This document shows, piece after piece, positions 20,019-29,188 of a stretch of 29,188 bases of DNA. The notes below the pieces were generated by a model. That model did not search any database, was not told the origin of the DNA, and worked only from the letters and a program-made list of their open reading frames with translations. The stretch's first letter is position 1; each line of letters opens with the position of its first letter. The stretch lies in assembly GCA_015501075.1 (NCBI GenBank), contig JADNYJ010000408.1:1-29188 (forward strand). Direction: 5' to 3'. The position numbers and the translations under genes were made by a program. This stretch comes from Gymnopilus junonius. Lineage: Eukaryota; Basidiomycota; Agaricomycetes; Agaricales; Galerinaceae.

Positions 20019-22963
20019 TCATAATCCACTGGAGTTCAAGCCAACAAAGTATGTATATAAGTGGAGAGGAGAAGACGACAATTTGAAGAAGAGCCAACGG
20101 AACCATGGGACGATGTGACATAACCACGGCCTCCGGCAGATAACTCGAAGCACTTTCGTAGTCCAAGGAATGGGTGGTTCCTTATAGATTGCCCATTTCT
20201 TAGCAAGGTCAGTAGGGACATGCTCCCATCGGTCGTACTCGTCATAAGGTGTATCAACTCGATACTGGGTTTGAATCCAGCAGTCTGATCTAGCCTCAAT
20301 TGATTCAGAATATAAGTCTTCGAAAAGCCTTAGAACTTCAGATGCTGTAGGTCGGTGTTGAAGGTCGCGGGTCGTCATCTTATCCAGAAGCGGAGCTAAC
20401 ATTGGGATGTGCTGGGCCAGATGCTAAAAGAAGGTTCCGTGTTTCATATCAGGAAAAGACAACAGTTCAAATAGTATAGAGTTACTCACCTGGTATGCCC
20501 AACAAAGTCGCACGCCCAAGGCCCCAATATCAAGAACAAAAGGATTGAAATCAAACTCTCCTTGTGTCGTATCATTAGTGTAGTTGAATGTCCCCCACGA
20601 CCTTTTGTAAGGCAATCGATATTTTGTCTTGTCTGTTTCCGGAGGAAGCATGATAGAAAAATCGAAGTCGAATACCGCGTAGGATAGCATTTGCTTTGAT
20701 CGCAAATCTGCACGAACTCGATTCTCGTGCAGCATATCATCATAGTCTGAAAAATGATTTACTAGTATGTTGTCCAGATTGAGATCCTGGTCATGGAAGA
20801 AAGATATTCAGATGAAAGTGGGAAAGTGATGAACTTCAAGACAGTAACTAACACCGTGAGATATGTTGTGAGCATGCAGGAAGGCCAAACCCTGATAGGA
20901 AAGAAATGGGTGACGACAAAAGACTGGTTGGGAAAGTCAGACATACCTTCAACATAGAATGGATAATATCAAGAACATGGCGCGCATTGTTGATCCAAGG
21001 AAGATGAATACCAGTTCCCCATCTTCCGGCAATTGCATAATGACAGGCTCTATCAGTGTGATAACTGGGGGACTCACCTGGGCATGACAACAAACCAGAA
21101 CCCGTCAATGGGAAGAAAATCCAAAACAGGTATTATACAATTTTCTTTGAGGCTTTCTAGACTCTGTTGACTTAAGAAGCGAAGAATGCGATACTCGTCT
21201 GTGCCGTCCCGTACAAGCTTGATTGCGACATGCCGGCCAGTAGAATCTTGGGCGAAAACTACTTTTCCCTGTGACGGAACTTAAGCCATTGCTATAGAAT
21301 AATCAATAACTTGGCCTGACAGACATGTCCAGTGCCCCAAGTGGCACACTCCCAGACGAATCGTAATAAGCGTATGGATATTTGACTTGATGCAATTCTC
21401 CAAAAGGATGCCGATCTATGTGCATAGAGTCCTCTTCGGAGATCCTTGGAGTATATACATACCCGTGCTCTTGAAACCATCGGACAGTACGAGGTGAGTC
21501 CCAGAAAGCGAAGCGCTCCATGCGATCATAATCCCTTCCTGGTTCGAAAGGGAACGGTATGCGCGGGGCAGAATCCTAAAGAAGGAATGAGATAACACCA
21601 AACCAAGGGTTTCGGTCACGCACCTCCATTTTGACTCTACAAATATAAGAGTTTGCGCCGCCTGTGCTGATCGTGCCACTCTGGTCAATGTTGACAAGGT
21701 TGAAGTCAAGTTGAAGTTGCCATCATCACCTTCTTTCCAATCAATTACGTAACCAGAAATGTGTTGGCAGTCCGTACAATTTCTGCGAAACCAAAATTAG
21801 TTTCATCTACTATATACATTTGGCCTAGAAGACTAGCTACAAGTCCGCTGCTTACTCTTTCTTCGTTATGAAGTTACCAATCGATGAACTACTTACTGAA
21901 AGCGTATCGGAGAAAGACGAGGATCATTGAAAGATCAGTTTGAATTTAGCATCACCAGTACGAGTCATATTACTACATATCCTGAATGAGAGCTCCGAGG
22001 CCAACCAAAAGCCGACCAGCGTGCGTAGAACATTTACATTGAATACTTACCCTATTTGCTTTACTTTAATCAAGGATCTACTTATGAGTACGCCAGGTTC
22101 CCTAACGTGATCGATTGCCTACAATATATAGGCCTCATGAACCTTGTCCGCAGAAGTCCAGACCTTATTCGCCCTTGATTCCTTGGTTCGCTTAAAGGAA
22201 TAATATGCTTTAGCAGGGTCAGTGGTGTCACGCAAGCTCTAACATGGCATGGTCATTGTCTAATATATATTGAGAAAGAATGGGAATTACGCACTGTTCT
22301 ATTTATGGCCCCAGAAGAGATTCTGATGCATTCTCCTGGCTCAATGTGTTCAGATGCTCCTCTAACCCCGACGTAAGTATGCCTCGCTATCAAGTAAGCC
22401 GTTTCTCCCAACTAATAGGATTGTTCAGCAGGAAAGGTCAGGGCCTAACAGAATAATAATAAAAATACGCACATGCCAGGTCGTCTGAATTGGCTGTCTG
22501 CCATATTTCGTTGCGGACAGGTTAGAATGAGGGATCAAACCCCCTTTTCTTTCCGTTGGAATGGGAGCACCTGTGTCGATTATGACTTCATAAGTTTCTT
22601 GAAGGGCGATTTGTAACTTATAGCGATATTCACGTCCGGCCGGCCCTTGTGGCGTACCCTGCAACAACAATTAGCCTTTAAGCCCATGTAAGTTTGAATT
22701 CTAGACATACCGGCCATCTAGGGATAGTATTTCCTTCACTAGCGACTATGGTAGCCTGGGTCGTTGCAGCCGCGGTTTGCCAATAAGGAGTTCCCGGACC
22801 ACCCTCGACGAAACCTGCTTCATCTCGTCGGAGGTGTACTTGAGTCCCATTCTGGTGTCCAAAAAAAAAAGTAAGCAATCAAATGTTGACAGATAAACAC
22901 AGAGCTTACAGCAAGAGCTCCCTGGGCCTGAGGATTTTGGTTTCCAATCAGTGCCATAGCCAT
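20019..22963 (-). CDS. Atypical protein-kinase-like protein, 15 exons, about 692 aa, one apparent frameshift
   Basis: Fifteen minus-strand exons join with consistent phase across fourteen GT-AG introns of 45-114 nt. The start is ATG 22961-22963, preceded in frame by a stop, and the end is TGA 20019-20021. The N-terminal half (GPAGREYRYKLQIALQE, HTYVGVRGASEHIEPGE) is unrecognised. The C-terminal half is kinase-like: GRHVAIKLVR (Lys of VAIK), LDFLPIDGFWFVVMPR (hinge), HNISHGDLNLDNIL (HGD in place of HRD), VFDFDFS (DFD in place of DFG) and LDIGALGVRL (subdomain IX Asp). The key Lys, loop Asp, Asn and metal Asp remain, so activity is possible. The long C-terminus ends with aromatic and basic residues. 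One extra T in a TTT run (21930-21932) breaks exon 7 (21897-21981); all other joins are clean. Confidence 0.75.
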
Positions 22964-23823
22964 GTCTAACTAAAGGTGATAGGGTAAAATTCGAGATGCT
23001 TGAGTGACGGACTGGGGGGATTAATTTCAACGGGGTGTATTAGGAAGAACACAGCCATACTTATACCATGACCCACTGCAGAAAGCTAGAGGACCCCTCC
23101 CGAAGATAAAAAACTTTTTTGATCGGGGTCTGGACCGTAACTTGCATTTGAGTACGGTGATACTATGAACATATTCCTTGGTCAATAAATAGTATCCAGT
23201 TCCCGAGCCAACCAGCTGAGTGATCGGCGGAATAAAGACGGGTGCCCACAACGCAGAGAAGAGGTGAAGCTGCCCATATTTGTGAGGAAAGTGGAGAAAA
23301 ATGACTGACTCAATCCAGTATTTTCCCACTTTGGTTCCTAGCATAAGTCTGCGTGGGAGAGAGCATCCAAGAAGAAGTGGATAATACATGCCACACCCGT
23401 AGTAGATTTGTGCTTCGCTCCTTCATCTCCAGTTGCAGGTAAAGAGTTTTTCAAGAACATTTCCCTGTAAGTAGAAAAGCAGATTGTGCACTAGGTTTGA
23501 GAGTAAATGGTCGTGACAAATCTTCAGAAAGTGTCGCCATCGATGGAGGAAGATTATCTATCAATCATTCTCCCCACCGCAGACATTTCTATACAACCTC
23601 GTGCACCCTAGTATCGTTCGCACATGGACACGCCTTTAAAATCAGCGAACACCCCAAAAATATTTGATTTAGGCTGTACAGGCAATCGATCGTTTTGCAC
23701 AGTCACAGGAACCTTATAGAAAACTCAGCGATTATCCCAAAAGTGATGGAATAGGTATCCAGAAAGAACGGCAAAGTTAATGGCCACAACGGCCAATAGC
23801 CCCGCTCGATGATCATGAGTAAG
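22964..23823. other. Upstream region of the kinase-like gene
   Basis: No gene could be supported. A 120-codon minus-strand open frame (23027-23389) lies just upstream of the kinase start but has no domain and no splice site linking it cleanly. Its position makes it more likely 5' leader and promoter DNA. Confidence 0.4.
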
Positions 23824-24171
23824 AACTTGAGCAAGTCACCGGCATTTATTCCGAAGTTTCCTGGGAGTTCCTTGGGAGAGTACGACGAGTCATTGAATCA
23901 GAACCACGGAGACATCTAGATTTCATTACATTCGACGCAGACTACGTTGCCGCAGTTTGATTACTGCCATAGACTACAGATCAAAGACCAATGGAAGAGG
24001 GAGTGTTGCGCTCAAGGAAACACGGTTAAGACACTGCAACGACTGTGGACTTGGTCAGACAAAAGCAACCTTGGTATCCAGAGGTCCAAAAAGAGCTCAG
24101 CAGATCGTCGGCAGAAGGCTTCCGTGATAATCAGTTGGATGAGGATACAGCGGCTAAGGAAGTGGATCATT
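23824..24171 (+). pseudogene. Decayed coding fragment of unknown family
   Basis: One plus frame reads through protein-like stretches, VSWEFLGRVRRVIESEPRRH then LDFITFDADYVAAV (to 23959), and after three stops LVRQKQPWYPEVQKELSRSS and LDEDTAAKEVD (to 24171). The composition is protein-like and the frame is kept, suggesting an old exon pair with an intron or accumulated stops between them. I do not recognise the family. Confidence 0.35.
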
Positions 24172-24383
24172 AAGTACATCGATAACAAGATTCCTGCAAT
24201 AAAATTAGTTATTGTGCATCCTTGTCACTTAGCTGACATACGGAAACACCATCCGCATTAGATTTGGCATGGAAGGTCTCTAGACTGGTGACCAGAACAC
24301 GAGCCCACTAATACGCGATTCAGGTCAATAATTTTTGGATAAAAGACACCGGCTTAACACTGATGTTGAGAAGATCCTTGGCG

Positions 24384-24600
24384 CCTGATATAATAATAGA
24401 CTACTTACCCTGGGTATAATGGTAATTGTGTGCCCACAAGTCATTGCCTTGGTGTGCAAGGAGGCGGCATGCCTTTGTTCCGCGAACGAATGACAATACG
24501 ATTTGCGGAAAATAGGTATGCAGTTACGCGCCTCGGATTTGAGCTTGCACCTCGCTCCACCGCTCACATTGGACATTATCGGAAGGATGAGTCTCACCGC
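24384..24600 (-). pseudogene. Third, diverged copy (C) of the F-box gene 3' tail
   Basis: The sequence parallels 25285-25500, with shared landmarks GGCATGCCTTTGTTCC, ATACGATTTRCGGAAAAT and GCTTGCACCTCGCTCCACCG. On the minus strand it encodes RWSEVQAQI and then a stop, like the ends of copies A and B. It is visibly more diverged than A is from B and lacks most of the gene. It lies just upstream of copy B, giving a tandem arrangement. Confidence 0.75.
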
Positions 24601-24690
24601 AGGAACCGAATTGAGCCATATATACATCAGCAACAAGATCGGCTGAATAATCTGTCTTCTCCGAATTAGTATTGTAGTCACATTGTAACG

Positions 24691-25860
24691 TCATTGAAAG
24701 GACCCTACTTTCGAGGACCGAGCCCAACCGATCCACATGGAAAAACAAAGATTTTTTCTTGTTGTAGCCCAGCGGCCATCCCAGAGAGTCACAAGCACAA
24801 GGACAGGAAAAGAACCGGGCGGCACAAGGAGTCTATGACTCGAAAACCGTGAGTACAAGAGGTGTAAGCCAGAGAAATTGTCATGGCTTTCAAGAGGTTT
24901 TAAGGTTTACTCAGGTCTGTGGGGGACCTTGGAAGTTATGCTTCGTCGATCGTTATTCGTCACACCCTCCTTCAAAAGTCGAGACTGTGTGTGTCGTATA
25001 TAGCACCCGCTGCAAAAACGAGGTTTACCTGTATTTATGCTGTTTCAGGGAGAACAACTCACTGACTCAGCACGAAGGCTATCCGCATTGAATTCGCTGT
25101 TTAATAAGAGGTGCCATATCTACTTCAAAAAGTGTCACATTCTATGAGTATGTAGCAAACAATCGCCTACCTGAGTTGAAACGTGCCGCTTTCGAACGTT
25201 TTTTAATGTCTTTCTAGGAAGCGATATCACGTTTATCAAATCTCGGCAAGTCCTATAAGTACACAACTACGTTTATGTTCCTTTGACGCCCGATACAATA
25301 AGGGATTGCTTACCACGGGTAACTTCGAAGTAGTTGATATCATCCCTAGTCATTATCTTATACGCGGCATGCCTTTGTTCCATGAACAAACACCGATACG
25401 ATTTACGGAAAATGGCTTTGCGTTCTATGATAACCATACAATTATGCAAATTGGATCTGGGCTTGCACCTCGCTCCACCGCTCATGATTGATATCATCAG
25501 AAGAATGAGAGAACATAAGGAGAGACAAACCCGGAAAAGTGCAGGCGAGGAACTTGGCTACTTTGTCCGGATTCTCGATAAGAGAGGAACCAACAGACAA
25601 GAATAGAAGGCGGTGGTTGGCGGCGGCTCCCATCTCCTCCGGAAGCACCTGTCCACATGTTTCATCGAATCTGAATTCCAGGGATTTGAGCTGTCTGCAA
25701 TATGTCGCTAGCCATAAGAGACCATTGAGTGATGTCTGAGGAGGTGGGCCAGCAAGTGGGTCAGTATTTACGCATAGAGTCTCGAGTAGAGGCCAGGCCT
25801 TGGCTAGCTGTTTGATTTCGTCGTTGGTCAAATTAAATGGGTGTGCGGAAAAGTTGAGAT
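24691..25860 (-). repeat. Segmental duplicate (copy B) matching 971-2135
   Basis: This is the probable source copy, because here the shared block continues without interruption into the rest of the F-box gene at 25861. It includes about 750 bp of downstream DNA in which both copies keep similar but non-identical short frames (ending TQHEGYLH or TQHEGYPH). That short frame might be a conserved exon, but indels between the copies argue against it. Confidence 0.85.
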
Positions 25861-27007
25861 CCCGGAGATGGGAAAATGGTAAGAGGTTTCCTATCACGTT
25901 GAAGGTGATGGCTGCGGCTGGGTGACGGCTTGCAGCAGTGTCAAGCTGCAGGTCAGCAAGAAGAGACGGCGAACATTGTTTCCCAATAATTGTAAGAAAT
26001 CCTGAGAGTTCTTCTACAGGCGGATGACTGGAAGGGGCGGTAAAGGTGATGCGGAGGGCAGTCATGTTATCTGGGTGAAGGAGGGAAGCTACTGACACCA
26101 GGGCGCCTTTCTTGAAGGTATCGCACCAGAGGGGGTGGCGAAGAAGATTTTGTTTGAGGGTAAGTATGTCCGTCGAGATACCTAGGACAATTAAAGAAGG
26201 CATTGTTAAAAGACACCATATCAGCTCGTCGTCGAGTTCAATGAAGTCACAAGTAAACTCTCGGAGGTTCAAGGTGTACAGCAACTTGGACAGTCCAGGC
26301 TTAAAGAGAACTTTTTGAGCCGGTTGCCACGCAGTGTTCTCCACAAGTTGTAGATGCTCGAGATTGGGAGAGCGGATGGGTATTTCGGCAGCGAGGATGC
26401 AGAGGGGGGTGATAAGGTCAGGACTCATGACAAGCCTGATGCTCCTCACATCAGGGGTGAAAAAGAAGGCGATGTAAGGAAGGTCATTGCTAGAAATATT
26501 AAGAGATTGAAGTCCCGGGAAAAGGGCTGTTTGTAGACTCCTTTGCGAGAGCACTCGACATACCCTGTGCGACAAGACAAGGAAGTTTGCCCAGTATCGA
26601 GTCTCTGATCCAGAAAGCCCATTCTATGCACAAATGGAGTGTATGTATCGAACCTTTTCCAATCTTCAGGATTAGGGTCGCGTTTGAATGTCTGTCAAAT
26701 GGCAAATTTTGTTTGTAAGTCCCAGTGTCTGATCATGCAGCCTACTCACGAGGGTCCGACATCTGCCAAAATCGCTATGCCGCTCGTCGATTTCCTCTAT
26801 TTGCAAAAGATCAGCTGGCATGGTGAGAAGAAGAGGAATTGGGTTGTAAATTGTGTGCCATAGGACTTACAAAGCGGGTCCGCTGAACATTCGACATGTT
26901 CTGACAAGGGCAAGGACGCTCTTCCAGTCTAAAGTCGACCCCTCATCCGACAGCGCACCATCAAAAATGTTTAGAAGAATTTCTGGTATATGCAAGCAAC
27001 TGTGCAT
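25442..27007 (-). pseudogene. F-box / leucine-rich repeat protein, probably frame-broken near the 5' end
   Basis: Candidate start is ATG 27005-27007, giving an F-box-like N-terminus: CLHIPEILLNIFDGAL, then SVLALVRTCRMFSGPAL. Introns are inferred at 26815-26870 and 26692-26749. DWKRFDTYTPFVHR precedes a 377-codon open stretch (25442-26575) with irregular leucine-rich repeats (LQSLNIS, LEHLQLVEN, LRDLNFSAHPFNL, LKSLEFRFDET). This layout is typical of the large agaricomycete F-box families, which recruit substrates to SCF ubiquitin ligases. Two joins do not keep frame: exon 1 to exon 2 is off by one base, and another shift is needed between about 26580 and 26640. The long C-terminal frame is clean, so loss is recent or my exon model is wrong at the 5' end. 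Confidence 0.75.
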
Positions 27008-27406
27008 CCATGAATTGTCGGCTGTTTTCGAGTTTTCTGTATACGACGGTCACATGGTGTGTGAAAGATATAGCTGTAGACACTGGAGCTGGCGATCGTC
27101 CAATTTTTCTGCGATGTTGTCCTAATCATAGTTGTAGTCAAAGGACTTACTGCTACAAGGCGTAAGACGTGGTGGACTGGTGGTTGAGTCTAATCAGGAA
27201 ATTTGTCGATCATGGCCGGACCGCTTTCCGCCGTGAGCTCGTTAGTACAGGCCTAGGGGTGACCGGGTCCTGTACTACGCGTTGTTCCGTGGACGGTGGT
27301 ATTGCACATCGGCGGTCTTAAGGTTAAGATTTTCTTGTATCTTTTTCTATTCAAATCTACGCTACACGCTCGAGAGCCGCTTTTCAAAGTTTATCTGCGA
27401 TGAATT
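27008..27406. other. Intergenic region before the phosphoketolase fragment
   Basis: No exon encoding the expected phosphoketolase N-terminus was found in any frame, nor any other gene. The junction where similarity to phosphoketolase begins is near 27434. Confidence 0.45.
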
Positions 27407-29188
27407 TTGTTGAAACCATTCTTACATGCATATAGTCACGTCAACGCTCAAGTCCCTGGTACCATCCACGAAGGTGGTGAACTCGGATATGCGCTCAGCG
27501 TTTCCTTTGGGGCTGTTATGGACAACCCAGACTTGGTCGTCACCTGCGTCGTTGGTGATGGGGAGGCTGAGACCGGACCCACTGCTACATCTTGGCATGG
27601 TCATAAATATATCGATCCAGTGGAATCTGGCGCTGTTCTTCCCATTCTTCACATCAATGGTTTCAAGATCTCGGAAAGGACAATCTTTGGGTGCATGGAT
27701 GATAAGGAGATAACTGAACTCTTCACGTATGTCTTTTCCATTCCATTGTCCTTCCAACGTCAGAGCCTGACCTTCAACCTTCTTAGTGGATATGGCTATC
27801 AGGTCCGCATCGTTGCCGACCTTGCTGACATCGATAATGACCTCGCTGCATCAATGGAGTGGGCTCTTCGGGAAATCAAAAGGATCCAGCAAGCTGCTCG
27901 CGCGGGTCAACCCATCGTCAAACCACGATGGCCTGTGATCGTCCTGCGCACCCCCAAAGGCTGGACAGGACCGAAGAAGATGCACGGCGAACTTATTGAG
28001 GGCTCGTTCCATTCTCATCAGGTTCCTCTTCCCAACGCCAAGACAGACCCTGAGGAACTCAGCTCGTTAAAGCACTGGCTGTTATCCTACAAGGCCCATG
28101 AGCTGTTTACCAAGGAGGGCGGTCCTGTCAAGGAGATCCTCAGTGTCGTCCCCACTGACCCTCACAAGAAACTCGGACAGAGGAAGGAAGCTATCAATGG
28201 ATACATACCCGTCAAAACACCTGATTGGAAACAACAGGCTGTCGGCAAGGGATCTCAAGAAAGTTGCATGAAGGCAGTCGGCCGTTTCTTGAGAGAGACC
28301 ATTAAAGAGTAAGACTCGTCCATATTCATACCCTGATATATTGATTGACAATTTTTTTGCGTCAGAAACCCTCACACTTTCCGGATCTTTTCTCCGGATG
28401 AGCTCGTTTCGAACAAGCTCGACGCCGTATTCGACGTCACCGGACGTGATTTCCAATGGGATATTGCCTCTCGGGGTCAAGGCGGTCGCGTCATCGAAAT
28501 TCTCTCAGAGCACATCTGTCAAGGCATGCTGCAAGGTTACACCCTCACCGGCCGGACAGGCCTCTTCCCCAGCTATGAAGCCTTCCTAGGAATCATCCAC
28601 ACCATGATGGTACAATATGCAAAATTCACCAAAATGGCGGTGGAGACCAAATGGCGTGAGCCCCATGGGTCACTCAACTACATCGAAACTTCCACTTGGG
28701 CGCGACAAGAGCACAATGGGTTCTCACACCAGAATCCCAGCTTTATTGGCGCAATACTGAATCTGAAGCCCAAGTTGGCTAGGGTGTATTTGCCGCCTGA
28801 TGCGAATTGCTTCTTGAGCACTGTTGCACATTGCTTGAGGGCCAAGAATTATGTGAATTTGATGGTGGGGAGTAAGCAGCCTACGCCGGTGTGGCTTTCG
28901 CCAGAGGAGGCTGATCAGGTGAGGGATCTTTTTGTCGCTCTAGGAGGAGGATGACGTTAGCTGATGCTTGGGTTATTAGCACTGCATTGCTGGCGCGTCC
29001 GTGTGGAAGTTTGCTAGCGTTGATGACGGTGTTAATCCTGACGTGTAAAGATGCCCCTTCTATCTGTCTAGCTCAAGCATTACTTATCTTCCATCTTGTG
29101 CAGCGTCCTCGTCGGTATCGGCGTCGAAGTAACGTTCGAAGTCATCGCTGCAGCTGCCCTCCTGCGCAAACACGCTCCTGAACTCCGC
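27407..29188 (+). pseudogene. Phosphoketolase, 5'-truncated and running off the window
   Basis: Phosphoketolase is a thiamine-diphosphate enzyme that cleaves xylulose-5-phosphate or fructose-6-phosphate to acetyl-phosphate and an aldose phosphate. Exons are about 27434-27726, 27787-28308, 28366-28918, 28980-29044 and 29104 onward, with introns of 57-61 nt. Diagnostic stretches are GTIHEGGELGYALS, VVGDGEAETGPTA (ThDP/Mg binding), SFHSHQVPLP, GRDFQWDIASRGQGGRVIEI, SLNYIETSTWARQEHNGFSH and VLVGIGVEVTFEV. No ATG precedes the conserved part, and roughly the first 160-170 residues of the family are missing. Similarity starts right after CATATAG, which looks like a splice acceptor, so a distant 5' exon cannot be excluded. 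No stop breaks the visible exons, and CpG is plentiful here, unlike in the transposon. Confidence 0.85.

Noticed and set aside
23027..23389. A 120-codon minus-strand protein gene
   Set aside because: It lies in the 5' region of the kinase-like gene, has odd composition, no domain and no supporting splice or start context.
1..29188. CRISPR array, tRNA or rRNA genes
   Set aside because: No regularly spaced direct repeats and no tRNA or rRNA signature were seen; the DNA is eukaryotic with introns throughout.

Overview
This window looks like nuclear DNA of a mushroom-forming basidiomycete (Agaricomycetes). The evidence is the many 45-70 nt GT-AG introns, a KDZ transposase fused to a Ulp1-type peptidase, an F-box/leucine-rich gene, an atypical protein-kinase-like gene and a eukaryotic phosphoketolase with introns. 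Most of the window is repeats and decaying genes; only the right-hand end resembles ordinary metabolic gene space.

Layout. 1-689: end of an LTR retrotransposon (pol tail, polypurine tract, 458-bp 3' LTR). 971-2135: a segmental copy of the 3' end and downstream flank of an F-box gene; the other copy is at 24691-25860 and a third, more diverged tail lies at about 24384-24600. 2360-17256: one complete 14.9-kb KDZ DNA transposon, defined here by 42-bp terminal inverted repeats and a perfect 8-bp target-site duplication (GAAAATGG). 17742-18487: a separate 746-bp non-autonomous DNA element with 13-bp inverted repeats and its own perfect 8-bp duplication (ATCAGCTC). About 18800-19960: a broken copy of the kinase-like gene, tail-to-tail with a nearly intact 15-exon copy on the minus strand (20019-22963). 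25442-27007: F-box/LRR gene (minus). 27407-29188: phosphoketolase lacking its N-terminal part and running off the window.

The KDZ element carries at least six genes on both strands: the KDZ-Ulp1 transposase, a small acidic/Gly-rich ORF, a 199-aa minus-strand gene that splices cleanly, a divergent gene beginning with a GRP-x-LY-type motif, a MYND zinc-finger gene (minus), and a long proline-rich gene. Several reconstructed reading frames are broken almost only by in-frame TGA codons: fourteen, with no TAA or TAG, at sites where arginine is expected in those I can judge against the family. This is the expected trace of CGA to TGA change at methylated CpG. The picture is a large cargo-bearing transposon that inserted intact and then decayed under DNA methylation.

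Exon models were made by eye from splice-site and phase logic. Family assignments come from remembered motifs, not database searches.
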